The notes under the pieces were generated by a model. The model saw only the letters and a program-made list of their open reading frames with translations, was not told where the DNA came from and searched no databases. DNA of 6,199 nt from an uncultured Coriobacteriaceae bacterium (GTDB lineage: Bacteria > Actinomycetota > Coriobacteriia > Coriobacteriales > UMGS124). Positions 5,014 to 6,199 of this stretch are shown here, piece by piece. The stretch covers positions 1 through 6,199 of the forward strand of contig USJP01000109.1 in assembly GCA_900555105.1 (NCBI GenBank), written 5' to 3'. Numbering within the stretch: the first letter of the stretch is position 1; each line of letters begins with the position of its first letter. The position numbers and the translations under genes were made by a program.

Positions 5014-6199
5014 ATGCGCATTGGATTCGACAGCCAGAAATACGTCGAACTGCAGGCCGCCCACATCCGCGAGCGTATCGGCTCGTTTGGCGGCAAGCTC
5101 TACCTTGAGTTCGGCGGCAAGCTGTTCGATGACATGCACGCCTCGCGCGTCCTGCCCGGCTTTGCCCCCGACGAGAAGATCCGCATGCTGCAGAGCTTCA
5201 AGGACGACGTGGAGATCATCGTCGCCGTCAACGCCAACGACATCGAGAGCGGCAAGGTCCGCGGCGACCTGGGCATCACCTACGACGAGGACGTCCTGCG
5301 TCTCATCGACATCTTCCAAGGCATGGGCTTCCTTGTGAGCGCCGTCGTCGTGACGCGCTACGCCGGCCAGCCCGCCGCCGACGTCTTCCGCGCGCGCCTC
5401 GACGCCATGGGCATGCGCTCCTACCGCCACTACCCCATCGCCGGCTACCCCGTGGACGTGGACTACGTGGTGAGCGATGAGGGCTTCGGCAAGAATGACT
5501 ATATTGAGACGACCCGTCCGCTCGTGGTCATGACGGCCCCCGGCCCTGGTTCGGGCAAGATGGCCACGTGCCTGTCACAGATCTACCTCGACGCCAAGCA
5601 CGGCATCAAGGCCGGCTACGCCAAGTACGAAACGTTCACCGTGTGGAACCTGCCGCTCAAGCACCCGGTTAACCTCGCCTACGAGGCCGCCACGGCCGAC
5701 CTGGACGACGCCAACATCATCGACCCCTTCCACCTGGAGGCCTACGGCAAGGTGGCGGTGAACTACAACCGCGACGTCGAGACGTTCCCCGTGCTCAAGG
5801 CCATGATGGAGCGCATCCTGGGCGCAAGCCCCTACCAGTCTCCCACCGACATGGGCGTCAACATGGCCGGCCTTGCCATCTGCGACGACGAGGCCGTATG
5901 CGACGCAGCCCGCATGGAGATCGTCCGCCGCTATTTCAACGCATGCGTGAACGCGAAGCGCACCGGCTGCGGCGCCAACCAGGTAAGCAAGCTCAAGATG
6001 CTCATGAAGCAGGCAGGCGTCACGCCCGACCTCTCCCCCATCCGCGCGGCGGCCCTCACCAAGGAGGAGGCCACCGGCAAGCCCGCCGGCGCCCTGATGC
6101 TGCCCAACGGCGAGGTCATCAGCGGTCGCACCTCCACGCGTCTCGGCGCCGCCTCGTCGCTTTTGCTCAACGCCCTCAAGTACCTGGCAGGCATCCCGG
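5014..6199 (+). CDS. DUF1846 / UPF0371 family protein, 3' end missing
   Basis: From the ATG at 5014, 395 codons stay open to the window edge. The family usually runs to about 500 residues, so roughly the last 100 are missing. The N-terminus MRIGFDSQKYVELQAAHIRE and the GGKLYLEFGGKLFDD segment (26-40) are family hallmarks. Others are ASRVLPGF (43-50), KVRGDLGITYD (80-90), EGFGKNDYIETTRPLV (156-171), the P-loop-like APGPGSGKMATCLSQ (175-189), NLPLKHPVNLAYEAATAD (212-229) and SPTDMGVNMAG (276-286). GPGSGK (177-182) suggests a nucleotide or phosphate-binding loop, but no reaction is established for the family. It has no signal peptide or membrane segment and is presumably cytosolic. Codon use is strongly C/G-ending, like a long-resident, well-expressed chromosomal gene. 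It appears to have its own promoter, and nothing nearby suggests its role. Family membership is very secure; function is unknown. Confidence 0.93.
   Translation, partial: MRIGFDSQKYVELQAAHIRERIGSFGGKLYLEFGGKLFDDMHASRVLPGFAPDEKIRMLQSFKDDVEIIVAVNANDIESGKVRGDLGITYDEDVLRLIDIFQGMGFLVSAVVVTRYAGQPAADVFRARLDAMGMRSYRHYPIAGYPVDVDYVVSDEGFGKNDYIETTRPLVVMTAPGPGSGKMATCLSQIYLDAKHGIKAGYAKYETFTVWNLPLKHPVNLAYEAATADLDDANIIDPFHLEAYGKVAVNYNRDVETFPVLKAMMERILGASPYQSPTDMGVNMAGLAICDDEAVCDAARMEIVRRYFNACVNAKRTGCGANQVSKLKMLMKQAGVTPDLSPIRAAALTKEEATGKPAGALMLPNGEVISGRTSTRLGAASSLLLNALKYLAGIP

Noticed and set aside
4795..5430. 211-codon open frame on the minus strand opposite the DUF1846 start
   Set aside because: It is a shadow of the secure plus-strand gene, with low-complexity Ala/Val/Asp/His composition.

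Overview
The window is high-GC DNA with strong C/G preference at third codon positions. It most resembles an anaerobic gut actinobacterium of the class Coriobacteriia (Eggerthella, Slackia or Olsenella-like). The main pointer is a secreted fumarate-reductase-like flavoprotein with an FMN-binding domain, a family strongly expanded in those bacteria. This placement is inferred from protein style and not from a marker gene.

Layout, left to right. (1) 1-256, minus strand: the 5' part of an unrecognised, charged, helix-rich protein. Its ribosome-binding site lies inside a four-tract G-run motif. (2) 316-360: a probable rho-independent terminator for the next gene. (3) 381-2573, minus strand: a 730-residue exported FMN/FAD reductase. 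(4) 2574-2932: the divergent control region. It ends in three abutting GTAC-N6-GTAC sites over the probable promoter of the next gene. (5) 2933-4357, plus strand: a complete 474-residue AAA-type ATPase with a winged-helix segment and a C-terminal DUF234 PD-(D/E)xK-like nuclease domain. (6) 4358-5013: about 650 bp without an intact gene. It holds hairpins, a fourth GTAC-N6-GTAC site, and what reads as the decayed C-terminus of a second flavoprotein. (7) 5014-6199, plus strand: the first 395 codons of a DUF1846 (UPF0371) family protein, running off the right edge.

The genes do not form one pathway. The flavoprotein is a stand-alone respiratory-type reductase, apparently monocistronic. The ATPase is an accessory gene with its own operator-like array. 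The DUF1846 gene is probably ordinary chromosomal content. The most original observation is the regular GTAC-N6-GTAC array in front of the ATPase, with a matching site just behind it. The flavoprotein relic is the second. No RNA gene, CRISPR array or intact insertion sequence was seen.
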